Below are positions 35,090-48,059 of a stretch of DNA of 64,000 nucleotides, piece after piece. Made by a program: the position numbers and the translations under genes. Below the pieces are notes generated by a model, which did not search any database, was not told the origin of the DNA, and saw only the letters and a list, made by a program, of their open reading frames with translations. Origin of the DNA: Eupeodes corollae (lineage: Eukaryota > Arthropoda > Insecta > Diptera > Syrphidae); NCBI RefSeq assembly GCF_945859685.1, contig NC_079149.1, positions 23,595,118-23,659,117 on the forward strand, read 5' to 3'. Position 1 is the stretch's first letter; the number at the start of each line of letters is the position of its first letter.

Positions 35090-37060
35090 AAATAATCTGT
35101 AGTAATGTGTTCTAGTTTGAAGTCATAATTTTAAATTGATGAAAAATGCTTGAGTCGAAAATCAATTTTTACAAACTCTTAGTAATGTTTTTTTTAGGTT
35201 TTTATTTTCTATAGAACAAAAACTGTCGATTCGATTTTTCTCAATATTTTAACAGATGTCAAAAACGTTATCCTTCGTTGCAAAACATTATTAACTTCCC
35301 AGAGGATGTTATTGTAATGGGTCCGATTTGTAGAATTGAAAATTTTGACTTTTCGAAATAATAAAAGAATGTTAGACAGATGTTTGTGAGTGCGTGTATA
35401 CGAACGTTCGTACGTCCACACGTTCACAAGGTTTTTTTTTCGTAGTCCATAGTTCAAGAACCAGAGAAGATATCGACTTCAAATCAATTATGTTATAAAG
35501 ATAATAGGGCAGAAAGATTTAGAAAGGGTTCTCAAAAAATTGCGTGGGTGCTTTTTTTTAACATAGGAGTTTAAAAAAAGAAGGTGAACATTTTGGTTAC
35601 CCCTAAATATCTCACGAACAAAAAACTAAAGAGACTTGAATTACATTTTATATAATATATTGCAACGTGGTACCAAGCAAATATATTTTTGGAAAAAAAA
35701 TCAATTTAAGTTTTCTTTTATAAATCAAAAAAAACTGAAACAAAAATTTGGCACCTCGAAAATCTTACGAAATAAAAATTTGTCAATGTTGAGAAAATCA
35801 AATCGACAATTTTTTTTTATAAAAAATAAAAACCTAAACGAACATTACTCAAAGTTGGTTAAAATTGAATTTCGAATTTCTTGAGCCTCAAACTTATTAT
35901 ATCTTATAAAAAATATTGTTTTCGAGATTCGATAAAATTCTGAGAAAAATCGAAGGGACAATTTAAATAAAACTAAAAACCTACAAAAAAAACTTAATAC
36001 TAAAACTTGCTAAAAATGTACCCAAATAGCTTTTGAAAAAATTTAAGTTTTATTTATTTATAAAATGTTTTTTTTAAGTTTAAATTACAACAACTTAAAT
36101 CCTTGAAAGGTACAACATAATGCGGATACGGTGTCCCATAGCGTGACCAGGAAAAGATTTCTGTTGAAGCATGCACGAACGGAGCCAGTGTTACCGTGTA
36201 GTCGGGTAAATTTGCCCCAAATAGCGCGCAACCTGGTCTTGCTTTCAGGGTGCTGTGTTACGCACTTCTTGGTCTGTTCTTTGTATATATAAACACAACG
36301 TTTGCCAACGTAGAATTTACCGTGTTCCTTACGGCATTCTTCAATCTTGAGGATTGACTGGTTTTCGTGTTGATTCCTCAAACCACGTTTGTATCCAGTG
36401 AAGACAGCTTTGACAAAAAGACGTCCCTGTCGCTTTAGGAAACGAACATGTTTTTCATTTTTATCAGCGACCTTTTCAGCATTTGCTGGTGCTGGTTTTG
36501 GTGCCCTGGCAGGGGCTGCTGCGGGTATAGCTGCGGCGTCAACCATTGTTACCGGAAACTTGACAAATGGAGAAAAATTAAAAAAAATAGTTGGTTTCAA
36601 ACTTATTTTATCTCACAAAAATATTCTTTTCGACATTCAGTAATTTTTTTATAAAAATCCAACTGTCCGTTTTTACATAGAAAAAATAAAATATTCTCGA
36701 TATCTCGTGAATAATCGAAGATATTGATTGACTTCAAATTAATTTCATTCATCCAATTTGTATATCTTTATATAAAAAATAAAAACTTTAAATAAATGCT
36801 ACAAAAGTTGTTGAAAATTGGTTAACGACTTAAAAATCTCAATAACAAAAATAAATTTTGAAATCAAACTATTTCATCATATGCAAAATATTGTTATTAA
36901 TTTTATTTATTAGAATAATTCAATTGACAACTTTTATAACAAAACACGAAACCTACAAACCTTTTAATCATGACAAATCGACAGAAAGTGTTGGAAGTTA
37001 TCAGTGCGGGTCGCATCCCAGTTTCTTTTTTGGGAGATAATATCGTATTTGGTTGGAAAA
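35090..37060. repeat. Inverted-arm repeat R1, copy 3, hosting an RpL35A retrocopy
   Basis: Contains the R1 module (35300-35640: GTTATTGTAATGGGTCCGAT, then CGTACGTCCACACG) and arm units on both sides; the right end near 36970-37025 (ATCGACAGAAAGTGTTGGAA) resembles the R1 right tip. The right arm is interrupted at 36.07-36.58 kb by the ribosomal protein retrocopy. Confidence 0.7.
36095..36546 (-). pseudogene. RpL35A: Processed copy of ribosomal protein L35A (eL33)
   Basis: From the ATG at 36546 the minus strand encodes an Ala/Pro-rich head (MVDAAAIPAAAPARAPKPAP) and then the eL33 core: VKAVFTGYKRGLRNQHENQS, KFYVGKRCVYIYK, KKCVTQHPESKTRLRAIWGK, RLHGNTGSVRACFNRNL. eL33 is a 60S subunit protein. 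The copy has no introns, and an A8 tract follows the stop (36075-36068). Two extra T bases near 36153 (CTTTTCC instead of CTTCC) shift the frame just before the conserved C-terminal GHAMGHRIRIML, which is readable in the other frame and ends in TAA at 36097-36095; in the shifted frame it ends at 36085. Several conserved residues are changed. A retropseudogene is the best call; it sits inside repeat R1. Confidence 0.9.
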
Positions 37061-38940
37061 ATATTCCATTTTTATCTATATTTTCCCAAAAGCTTACAAG
37101 TTTTGTATCACGTTACAATACATAATTTAAAATTGAAAATATCTTAAAATTAAGGAATTTACAGCACGTATTAGTGAAGCTCTCCACCAAAGTTCAGCTT
37201 TGGAAATTTTTTCGAAGTGAACATCTAATTTTATAATTTATTATTCGAAAATCTTTCAAGATAAAAAATATCAATAAGAGAAGAAAACACAAAAGTTTCA
37301 CTGTTTTCTTATTTTTGGACATCTATCTTTCAACGCTCGAAACTCGGAAACTTTTATTATTTAGAAGGCCAATATTATAATCAATCAACTACCGGATTTA
37401 ACACAATGACAAAATTACGGAACTATAAATATTTTTTAATTTTGTTTTTAATATTTATGGAAATCAGTTGTTTAATGCTTATAAATATACATTTAATATT
37501 TATTTTTAAACCGTGTTTAAGGCATCGGATTTCGAAATTAAATTCGAAAAATGTTAATAAGTTCTTATATTTTGCAAGTTAACGTGTGAAACTGAATCTT
37601 TTCACATCATTTAATTGTCCCAATATCTCAAATTTTTCCATCAGCTTTACTACTGCTTTATAACGTGCTAAAAGTTCTTAAGATTTTAAAACTATGACTG
37701 AAAAATTTTGAACATTTTTACTGTAAATGTGAACACTTTTGTTGAAGTTTTTATTTGAAAAATATAAAAATATGACACCATCAAAATAGCTAGCTTTTTC
37801 AATTAAACCTGTTATTGAACATATAGAAAATTAAATTTGTTAAATTTACTTAATTTATCGAAATACAATTCCAAACGAAATTTGTTTAAGAATTTCATAT
37901 TGACATATTATTGTTATAAGAACCTCTATTTCGTTCTTAACGAATGGTTTGGTAATTAAAAATATTCCAACATTATAATCTATCCCTAACTCTTAAATCA
38001 CCCGTTTAATTGCTTTGTTGTTATTGTTGACCTATAAATTGACATCTATAACTTTAACTTTTCAAACAAGGCTCAAGTATAATCACACAAAACACAAAAT
38101 AAACATTTTACAACTTCCCTTTCTCGGAAATAATAAAATTATAATTCCTTCATCCATCATAAACCCCCAAAAAGCCTATACCTATAGTCCAAACCTATAT
38201 ACCTATGCCTATGCCTATAATATCATTACATATAACTTTTATGTCAAAGTTTGAGTTACATCAAAAGTTGATTGGAACACTTCCAACAAGTCAAGCAATT
38301 ATGAAGGAGCTTGCAAATAGGTATTGGTGTAGGTATAAGCGAAGCTATTAATCTAATCTCTTAAACAAGTCTTAAAACTTATAGGTATCTATCTATCTAC
38401 CCATATGCAAGAGATCAAAAGTGAGTGCTTTTGCCAAACTTTGTTTTTGTTTTTGTTTTTATTTTTATGAGCCGACAGAAGACTATAATAAAAATAAATT
38501 ATGAACTCATTAAGGCACTTTTGCTCTTACATAGTGAGTTTTTGTCATGGCTCTGTTTACATAAGCTACCTACGTATCTACATATCTTTGCAATTAACTT
38601 ATAGCCTCTTGTTTAATTACTTATTGTCTTCTACATGGGTACCTATATATTTCACCAACAAATTGGCAAGAAGATGTAATTATAATAAATCTACGTGAAT
38701 CATCACATCGACTTAGTTTGCTTAAAATTAAATTTCCATAAAATATCAATTTGTTTCTCATCAAAATTGAATTTAAAAATAAACAATAAATTGGTTATAA
38801 AAATAAAACTGAAAATTTCCACCTCGCTGTTACAAAAGATAGAAGATGGATATTATAGAAGGACAAAAACTTAAAGACAACTTGTCTGGTTTATCCAACT
38901 TCATAGAAGAAAAAGAAGAAGACGAAAAAACCTGTCTCTG
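37061..38940. other. AT-rich spacer with (CCTATA)n tract
   Basis: Nothing coding is supported. An imperfect CCTATA/CCTATG hexamer tract lies at about 38175-38218. A short (TTTTTG)n run is near 38440-38462. Confidence 0.5.
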
Positions 38941-39570
38941 GTCTGGTTTGGTCAATATTAATGACACCGACCAACTGACATTATGAAGTCAATTTTATTC
39001 GTTGTGGCATTTACATGGCCGTAGTTGGTTGGATTGTCTCTTCCAGAAATTCTAAATAAATAAACTTGCCCTATTTGGATAGCCAAAGGTCCCTACAGCC
39101 AGGAAGGTAGGTACTTTGCCAAAACGGGATTTATTCATCCTCAAGGTCCATTTTTTTCTTTCAGCAAACCAAGATGACGATGAACGATGACTAAAAGTTA
39201 ACAACCTTTGAGTGTTCAACCTTTGTATATAGCGTCGAATATACTCGGTGTAAATACCTGCAGGGTTTTCCCATCCCATCGGAGCTTTATTGACAGCCAC
39301 ATAAACTAAGTTAGCATTCATTGATAGCTCGAAGCTAGCAATAACATCATGTTATATGTTTGTACAATTACGACTTTAGTTGCTATTTCACCAAAAATGG
39401 TCTTCTGGGGTTTAACATTTCAGATGGTGTACATTTTGTTTGCTGTAGGTATTGTAGAGGTCCTTTTCGGAAATTGTGGAATTACGAGTATATGCTTTTT
39501 CAGGAAAAACACTAAAACACTCCAGAGGGAATTTTGTATTACTATACGTGTTGTATAGAGAAGTCCACAT
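38941..39570. other. More complex unique sequence, unassigned
   Basis: Base composition is more balanced than the surroundings. An 89-codon minus-strand frame (39321-39052) has no recognised homology. A plus-strand start near 38983 reads MKSILFVVAFTW before a stop, like a signal peptide, but no donor or continuation was found. It may be regulatory or an undetected exon. Confidence 0.25.
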
Positions 39571-39879
39571 AAACCTCTCAACCGAATTTCGCAAATTAAT
39601 TGCTGTTCCGCTCTATTCAAGCATTTAAAACGCATTTCATTCTGATATAATGTCACAGTCACAGAGTAGATTATGAGGCTTTTGTCGTTTTCCAACAGGA
39701 CAGAATTTTTAAAGGCATATCAATGGGTTTTTTTTTTTGTTTGCAGTAATTCTTTGTAATAGATTAAGATTTGTCTGAGAACAAATTTACGTTAACACAA
39801 CGTGTAATAAATAAAATTGGACATTTTCTTTAACGTGTTTATAAAACGTAAGATTTACTTTTTCAATAAATATGTAAAA

Positions 39880-40290
39880 AGAACTCATATAGTGCACACA
39901 AATATTTACAGAGCACAAAATCAGAATTCAAAACGTTGTATAGTAGTAGTATAAAATAGAAATAGTAAAAAGAACTTTGTAAAAAGTACAAAACACTCAA
40001 CACAAAGTTAACATAACTAATTAAAATGCTAAAACACTTTGAGTACAAAGTACAGAATGTTAAAAGAAAAGTACAGAATAGCACAAAGTATGTACGAATA
40101 ACACAGAAGAAAGTACAAAGAACCAAATAAAAGGTTAAAGGTGTATAGAGTTAAAAGCCCTGAATGTATAATGTATACAAAATACTTAGCGCAACAAACA
40201 AATTATAAGGTTCAAAGTAATCCGTACAAAACACAAAATTTTCAGCTTAGAGTACAAAGTATAAATTACAAGTACAGGGTGTTTCAATGA
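39880..40290. repeat. Degenerate AGTACAAAG motif array
   Basis: The plus strand holds a dozen or more spaced variants of (A)GTACAAAG/GTACAGA, e.g. near 39980, 40050, 40070, 40110, 40250, 40272. Spacing is irregular. It looks like a decayed short tandem repeat. Confidence 0.5.
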
Positions 40291-40681
40291 GATGTAATAT
40301 TTTGATGTTTATTAAGGCAAGTCATTTTTAAAGAGAAATCACGGGATGTTTACTGTGGTGCCGTGAAATAAAGCCAAGTGAAATAAGGCCGAGTTTCAAG
40401 AATTGGCCTTGTTTCACTTTTGTAAAGTGCAATAAAGTAATTTTTTAATGTTGGTCTTATATTCCTTTAACAATGGATAACGATATCAAAATAACTGTCA
40501 CGGCTTGGTTGCATAATATTTTAAATAACCAATTTACTCGTTTTTTGGCTGTAGAACGTTCGATTACTTTACGATTTCTCTTCTTGAATCCATTGTAGAG
40601 TATTTGGGTAGACACAATATTTCATTAGTCCCAACAAAATGAAGGTATATAAGATATTCGATTGTTTTGTTGATTGTGTAC

Positions 40682-40815
40682 AGGGCTGGCCCCAGCCAAT
40701 CGTGCGCCCTGAACTATATTTCTGGTCAAAATGCAATTGGTAGTATTTGTTTCCACAAAATATGCCCCTAGCAATGCGCCCCCAGAAATATATGACCTGT
40801 GCATGTGCCTATTTG
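40682..40815. repeat. hAT-like MITE fragment (tentative)
   Basis: The segment opens CAGGGCTGGCCCCAGCCAAT, similar to hAT terminal repeats, and has a CCCCTAG-x-x-ATGCGCCCCC inner segment near 40765-40785. The opposite end and an 8-bp duplication were not identified. Confidence 0.35.
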
Positions 40816-41279
40816 TCCACATTAATTACTTTTAATTCTGGCCATAAAAATCGTTTATACTAATTAGGTAGCTTAATCCATTGATAAGTTAATCAGAAAA
40901 ATATTTTGTTTCTATAAAAGTTTGCTTTTGTAGAACTGGTTTGAATTTTCCATTGCATAATGATCATTAAAAAAATACAGAACCATGTGTTAATTTCGAA
41001 CGAACTCAAAATTTTCTCAAAGGATTTGTATTATTCTTTTGCTGAGAAAAAAGTATGAACAAATTTAAGGAGAAGTCAAGAAATCTATGGGTCATGAACA
41101 TTTTGCTTGGAACATTAGTTGAAAAATACTTTCAACAAATCAGGAAATAAAACCTTCCTGAAAACTTTACTCAAAGTAGTCAATAAAACCCTTAATCATT
41201 ATGAGTCAAAAATTAAGAGATAAACTTCTCTCAAATTATAAGTGAAACTGCACTCGATCAATGTGGAACTAGAGAACTA

Positions 41280-42060
41280 AAAAAAATAAGTGTCACCACG
41301 AATATTTTACGAACAAAATTTTAATTTTGTGCAACAAAAAAAAAAAAACGTTTTTGACATCTAATAAGATTTTGAGACAAATTGAATTGACAGTTTTCTT
41401 ACAAAAAAATAAAACCTAAACAAAAAAATTAATACAAGTTGGTAAAAATTGATTTTCGACTCAAATATCTTTTTAAAAATTTGAAATTTCGTTTCCAGCT
41501 AATTTCTTCTTATAAGAAATATTGTTTTCAACACTCTAAACAATTTTGAGAAAAATCGAATTGACAGTATTCTTACAAAAAAAAAATAAACCAAAAACAA
41601 AAATTAATAAATGTTGGTAAAAATTTACTTTCGACTCAAATAGCTTTTCAAAATTAAACAAAAAAAAAACTCTTCAAACTTTTTTATTGCATACAAATAA
41701 TTATTTTCGACGTTCAGTAGTTTTTTTTATAAAAATCCAACAGTCCGTTTTTCCATACAAAAAATAAATTCTACAAGAAATAGCACGCAAATTTGGTAAA
41801 AATTGATGTTCGGTTCTTTATATCTCTCAAATAAATTTCATTCATCCAATTTGTTAAAATTTAAGAAATGCTACTAAAATTGGTAAAAAATTGTTTTCGA
41901 CTAAAAACTTATGTATGTAACACAACTAGATTTTCAAACTAAACTATTTCTTTATACAAAAAATATTGTTGGAAATTCTGAAATTTTTGAGAATAATTTA
42001 ACTAACAACTTTCTTAAACCAACCCTACAAACTTTTAAACAAGAGAAATCCGAGCCACTT
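41280..42060. repeat. Inverted-arm repeat R1, copy 4 (arm only)
   Basis: Two consecutive arm units are clear: ATTGAATTGACAG at 41381 and ATCGAATTGACAG at 41555, 174 bp apart, each followed by AAAAATAAAACC-like and GTTGGTAAAAATTGA-like blocks. The end near 42040 resembles the R1 tip region (CTTTTAAACAAGA). The central module is absent. Confidence 0.75.
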
Positions 42061-42159
42061 TTTCATTATTTATATACAAATTAAATTTGTGTATTAGTGT
42101 TTTCCAATTTCCACATACAAAAGTATTACTCTAAGCTGAAAACTGTAGCAAGATCAATA

Positions 42160-42330
42160 TTTGAATCAGAAATCAAGCCCTATTCTCCAAAGTGCTGCAC
42201 AAATTCATCAACTTTTACCCAATAGAGGATGCAGAGAGGGTCATTTGAGTCATAAAGCTTATACATTTAAGTTGTATAGAAGTTAAGATTAGTAATTTAA
42301 CGATATTCACAAAGAAACGGTTTGCTTCTA
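42160..42330 (+). repeat. Dispersed repeat C, copy 1
   Basis: AATCAGAAATCAAGCCCTAT, CACAAATTCATCAACTTTTA and GGGTCATTTGAGTCATAAAG recur in inverted orientation at 48705-48830 with similar spacing. No coding is seen. Confidence 0.65.
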
Positions 42331-42639
42331 AAAATAAACTAACGTTTTTACAAAATTCAAAATTTGGAAAAACTTTAGCAATGCCTTAAATAATTTTCAT
42401 AAAAATACTTTAAAAAAAGCCAGAAAATTCTTCATGTCAGATTCTGTTGCTTTCCAACGAAAAACTATCACATTTTTTTGTAAACTTTCTCATTATCTGG
42501 GGTTTTGCATACATATTTTTGTAGCGTTCTTCGCTTTTATAGAAACGTTAACAATAATAGGATATATTAATTTTTGTAAAATATACGTTTCATCCAAGGG
42601 TTATAGGTTGCGGGGAAGGGGAACAATTTAAAAGGGTAA

Positions 42640-44800
42640 ATATTATTTTATCAAAAAGATTAGAAAAACCAAATGGAAACAGTGATATATGCTCATGCTA
42701 CTATTTCTCATTACATTTTTTTATTCCTAAATGCTTAGTTTAGAAATGCAATGAGAAAATGTGAAATTCATATTTTATTTGACCGAATGAAATTAATTCT
42801 TAAAAATATTGGCCATTATTTTTTTTTTCAAAACAATATTTAAACAGTTTTTCAAGTATTTTCAAAATTGATTTAACCAATGATAAATATCTTGATGATT
42901 TAAAAATATTTATTTGAGGCCTCAATTAGCTTTGTGTCTTTTTGATAAAGAAGAAAAACTTAGTTTAAAAAAAAAAATTGAAGAACATTTTCAACAAAAC
43001 AAAGGTTAAATTTAGGTTAATTTATTGACATTTTATGAAAATCGTAGAAATAAACCCAAACACATTTGTCTAAATTTTGTTTGGTTATTCTGAAAGAACA
43101 AAGTTCTAATCACATCACCAGCCAAAAAATCACCCCAAACGGTGAAACATTGTGGATGGAAAGACTATTCATCAATCATCCTTGGATTTTCAGAGCCCGA
43201 AATATAATCGTTCTGTAAGAAAAAGATTCAGAAAATTTGAATGCGTAATTTTCAACAATTTTGAATTGAATTTTAAGAATTTTTATTTTTATTTTTTTTT
43301 ATTGAATGCTACATTCCATTTTTAGTAATGGTGTAGTTTTTATTTATCAAATGTCAAATGATGAAAGCTTCAAAAGTGACAGCTGCCAAAATAGTGGTCT
43401 TTTGACTGTAGGTGTTTTCTTCTTATTTCAATGATACAAAATCACACTGACATGAATTTAATTTTGTATAGTGTCGTTAAAATCCATATACCTACCATAA
43501 AAGTTAATGACAGTGATTTGCTTTAAAATTAAAATCTATTTAAAAATAATAGAAACTCATGACATCAGTCGTAGATAATAAAAAATAAAATAACTGTAAA
43601 TAAAAGAAAGAAACTTAAATGCTTCTATAATTTTAACAATAGGAATGACCTTTTAGTTTAATTGTTTTTTCTCATTTTTTATTGGTACTGGAAGAATTAA
43701 TTTAGCTAAGTATTTTATTGTGTATCTGAAATAAAAGCATCAATGCAATGGTGGGATTTCGTTTCGGAACACTTGTTAATTGTGTCTCTAAAATGCGACT
43801 CTAAAGTATAAACACCCTCAACATTAATCGAGTGGTCTTACTTGAATATAGTGTGAGAAAGTACAACCAAGAAAATCCTCACTATGTTTTTAATGTGAGA
43901 ATATCCAGCTGGATTTTATCCTTTTTAATAATTTCCTTACTCATTTAGTAAAGAACACTTTAAGTTTCATCATTTCAACGTTTTATTATAATATTAATGA
44001 ATTATTAAAATCCCAAAAACCTGAGATGTTTATTCATAGCTTTTTTTGATTTATTATTTGATTGACAAGTGTATCGGTATGATTATTATTCTTACTTTGA
44101 TCAATGACTCGAAGTTTATTATAAACTTACACTTCATTGATGAATATTGTATAATTTGCAATTAATTAAAACAAACACTTTGATTTTCTCAACTGAAATG
44201 ATATTTAATGGTTTTTTGGTGTGTAAACACAATTCACAGGTTGTTGTTCGTTTATTTCATCAAATCGAAGGATGTTCAAACTAATTACAGATTTGTATTT
44301 GTTTATTCAAAAAGGCTGAAGTTAATAAAACACATTTCAGACAGGTAGGAGTAACTATGGAGATATTGTTTCACTAATTAATGGCCAACCATCAGCGCGT
44401 AGTCGTCAATATTGGCCTTTTGATTTCGTGTTATTAGGATGAGTAATTTTTAATATATATTTTTTTTTAAATACAATAAATTAGTTAACAGTACGATGAA
44501 AGACAAAGCACAAAGAACAATTATAATTGCACAATTACAGCTTTTTTGTGAATCAACTTTACATTATATACATTTTGGTATTTTAAAAAAATGAAAATTA
44601 CAGTGAATGAGGAGTTCGTCATATGTACGCAAGAACATAATATTTGTATTACTTGATGTTATACCATGTGACAATGGCTTCATCTAATTTTCAGAAAAAA
44701 CCATACGTTTCATAGGTAATTCATTACAGAAAATTTAAAAAATGACATCAATATTCATTTTTAATGCGACAAATAGAAACTGTATGTCAAGTATTGCATT
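42640..44800. other. AT-rich spacer, nothing recognised
   Basis: No supported gene or repeat. Confidence 0.4.
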
Positions 44801-44859
44801 CGTAAAAACTTTCTAACTCCAGATTTTAACACTTGTAAAGAAGTCGAAGAAGTGGATCC

Positions 44860-45080
44860 CCAGATTCCGTCCATCCGTCTGTCTGTCCACGTCCCTACAG
44901 CCAAGCCATTGGTTCAATTGAGTTCAAACTTGGTTAGGTTAGGTTTTTTATTTTAATTTTCAATAAATTTTTCCAAAGTACCGTTTTTTGTTTTTATTTT
45001 TTTTTCAAGAACTAATTAACCGATTTCAATAATATTTGCACTGTCTTACAATATTTCCTGATCAAAAGTGTAAACATTTT
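44860..45080 (+). repeat. Dispersed repeat B, copy 1
   Basis: Contains CCGTCCATCCGTCTGTCTGT (about 44868) followed by CTACAGCCAAGCCATTGGTT and, later, TTTCAAGAACTAATTAACCG. The same blocks occur inverted at 48060-48390. Probably a non-autonomous transposon. Confidence 0.6.
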
Positions 45081-45439
45081 TTTTTTCAAAAATCGATGTC
45101 GCGTAAATGGGCCAAATATTTTCTAACAAAAATTAAATATAGAACGTAAAATTCATAAGCCCCAAAAAAAATACATCCTTAAAAAATTCATAAACTGAAA
45201 TCGAAAAATGTTATGTGTTATGTACCTAACAACATAAATTAAGAAGAAACCCTCTAACGTTTCCCCAAAAAAAAAATAAAAAATTAATTTTTGTATAAAT
45301 TAAATCCCATTTAAATTTTTGAAGACAAACTTATTTTATTATTAAATTCTTATGTTTTTAAATATAGTTTGATACTATTTGTAGAGTCCATTGCTTTAGG
45401 AGCAAGGTCGTGCGGTCTAGTCGTGAACTGTTTTTGTAT

Positions 45440-45800
45440 AAGACATTCTAAAAACTGGTCTGGGATGTGACATATTTTTTAAGTTTTGTATTTCTTTTAA
45501 AAAACTGTCATTTGGATTTTTCAAGAAAAATTACGTTATGTTAACAACAACATTTTGCAAAGCATTAAATAATTTGAAATTCAATACCTTCATTTATTCT
45601 TGAGATATTGGTCAGTTTTTAAAAATAAATGTAGTTTTATTTCATGTACAAATAAAACGGGCAATTGGATTTTTTTAAAACTGTTACCAACAATTTTATA
45701 TTTAAAATAAAATAAGGTTCGAGTAAAAGTTGTTAACTATTACCAGAATATTCGGGTCGAAAAAGCATTTTTGCAAAACTTTAATAAAATTTTGTTTAAT
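45440..45800. repeat. Diverged R1 arm
   Basis: AAAACTGTCATTTGGATTTT (about 45499) followed by GTTAACAACAACATTTTGCA resembles the R1 arm unit in reverse orientation. The central module and tips are not seen. Confidence 0.4.
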
Positions 45801-45956
45801 TTTGTTATTACTTGTTAAACAAGTGTAGTGTTAGACATTCTATATAGTCTACCTACGATCAAAGTGATTGGAGTGAAAATTCTTCATTTCCAAATTCTGT
45901 TTCGTTAAAATTCTGTATTTTAAAGTTCTGTGTTTTAAAATACTGCAAAAAAAATA

Positions 45957-46029
45957 AATTATTAAACTAGACGAAGTACCTGAAAATTAAGCTGTGATAT
46001 AAATGTCTTTCTCGTCTAGTTTAATAATT
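45957..46029. repeat. 18-bp perfect inverted repeat
   Basis: AATTATTAAACTAGACGA at 45957-45974 is repeated as its exact reverse complement at 46012-46029, with 37 nt between. It lies 140 nt before the hammerhead-like motif and may mark an end or internal hairpin of the same element. Confidence 0.85.
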
Positions 46030-46170
46030 TTTTTTTTCGCTTGTTTTATTTTATATTGTATTTGTTATTTATTTTAAATTTGTGTCAGTGCTGTCGGAAG
46101 GAAGCAATACGGAGTTTTTAACAATTATAATGTGATTTAATATAAGTATTGAATAAAGAACAAAAATCCC

Positions 46171-46202
46171 CTGAAGAAGTAAGGAATTCTTACGAAACGT
46201 TG
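46171..46202 (+). ncRNA. Hammerhead-like motif (Penelope-type repeat)
   Basis: CTGAAGA, then GTAAG-gaatt-CTTAC, then GAAAC. This follows the hammerhead core order CUGANGA, stem II, GAAA. One additional A lies between the first core box and stem II, and stems I and III could not be closed convincingly. Penelope-like retroelements are known to carry hammerhead motifs in their terminal repeats, and CTGAAG...GAAACGTTGG strings are common there. Treat as a degenerate candidate. Confidence 0.4.
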
Positions 46203-46259
46203 GGTAAAAGAATGGAATATAGTTTTTTTATTTATTCGCATTCCAAAAACAAAAAGACC

Positions 46260-48055
46260 AAAAGAGCCTAATAAAACATAATAAATAAGTATTAAAAAAG
46301 AATTGGTCAAACACATACAACCAAAAGTTTGTTATTTGATTTTGTTTTAGAACAAATAAATGAAACTTTGCTATAAGGTGATGGAATAAGACTTAATTAT
46401 GTACAAATTTATGAATGTCTTCAAATCTCAAAATTATTCAAATCAATGTTAGATTCAAATTCAAAATTCATTCATTTTACGTTTTAAATTTCTGTGTCAG
46501 TACTACCTTATCGACTTTTCATACTCTTAGCGCCATCTTTTGAAATATTTATATATAAGGTTTGAATATTAACTTATGGATTCACTCACGTTATTTCAAT
46601 TTCGAAGGGTATATCATTTTTTGATAACTAAAATTGTTGTACATACAAAGTAAATACACAACATTAAACAACTTGGACTGCAAATCAAAATAAGCCTTCC
46701 AAATCAATCGTTCCGTAACTGTTAGGTTAACTGTGGTTATCCGGGAGAACAAATAGGAACAGAACTCTTTAATTCAGGAGTCTATTTAAAAGTGTTTAAC
46801 CAATTTAAAATACAACTTTGAAATTAATTTGTATTTTAAAAAGTTGCGAAGTAAATCTAAGATTGTGTTTATTAAAATCAAAAATGCATTATAATGGTAC
46901 CGTCAATAGAACCACCTACATAAGGAAATCCTCCTAGGGAATACATTTTTGAGGATATGCCTGAAAATTTGTGTGTGTACGATTATATTAACCTATTTAC
47001 ATATTTCAATTGCTTTAATGACAACATTCCTAGATTCCAAAAGTTTTCTAAATATGCCATATTTAAGTGCTAAAACAACAGTTTATGGGGTTTTTGTTGC
47101 ATTTTACACAAAAATGTAAAAAATTGTTTTAAAACGTAGCTTTTTTTTCCAAAATAAAATAAATTTTCTTGTATCCATTTCTATTTATGCTAATAACGCT
47201 AAGAAATTTAAAAATCCAGAAAATGAGAGAGGATCTGATATGAAGAAATGTGAGGCTTTATTTGACGAAGTTTTTTAGAGCTCAATTTTTTGGAAGTCTA
47301 TCATTACTATCGCTATCAGTCTGCTTACTCGTATTTTGATCTTAAAGGAGTCAATAAAACTTAAACATTTTTGAGAGAAAAATGTGTGGTTCTTGAATTT
47401 AAGGAATTAGGTACATAATTTCTCTAAGAAATTAAATTGAAACAAATTAAGATAAAAAAATAAGTTGGAAAGAAACTTTTGTGTGGCACTCACAAGTTAT
47501 ACGTTTCAGAATCTCTTTTCACTTCAAATCTCAAGAGATTCAAAGCTTGTATATTAATAGATATGATCCGTTTATTATGTTTTTCAATAAACATTAGTTT
47601 AAAAAAAGTGAAATTTTGCTGTTTTTGGGACATTTATATTATTGAAATTCGTGTTTAAATATTAATTCTAGAGCATCCAAAACAAATTCACTTCAAAAGT
47701 AGATTTATTTAATTTTTTAAGATCTTTTTAGAGCCTTTGTAGGCAACAGAAAACTGTTAAAAAATGTTTCCTATATTTTAAGATTTAAAAATGAAATAAA
47801 TTTTTCTCAAGAATTTAAATGCCATTTTATTTGTCAAAAACTCTAGATTTCCGATAATCATTTAAATTTTTTTTTATTTTTGGTAAGCACTAAATTAAGA
47901 CCTTATAAATATATGTACACTTTATATTTAAATTTCGTCAAAAAATGTTGACCCCTTTAGGAGATATCAAGTTTTGTAAACAAAATTAATACCTTTTTAA
48001 AAATAAAAAAATACATTTTTGATCATAAAAAATCATCATCAATTTGATCATCAAA
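46260..48055. other. AT-rich spacer, nothing recognised
   Basis: No supported gene or element. Confidence 0.4.
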
Positions 48056-48059
48056 AAGA

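Noticed and set aside
36389..36654. 84- and 68-codon plus-strand frames
   Set aside because: Antisense shadows of the Ala/Pro-rich RpL35A head.
38983..39025. Signal-peptide-like start MKSILFVVAFTW on the plus strand
   Set aside because: Stops after 13 codons and no donor site is present before the stop.
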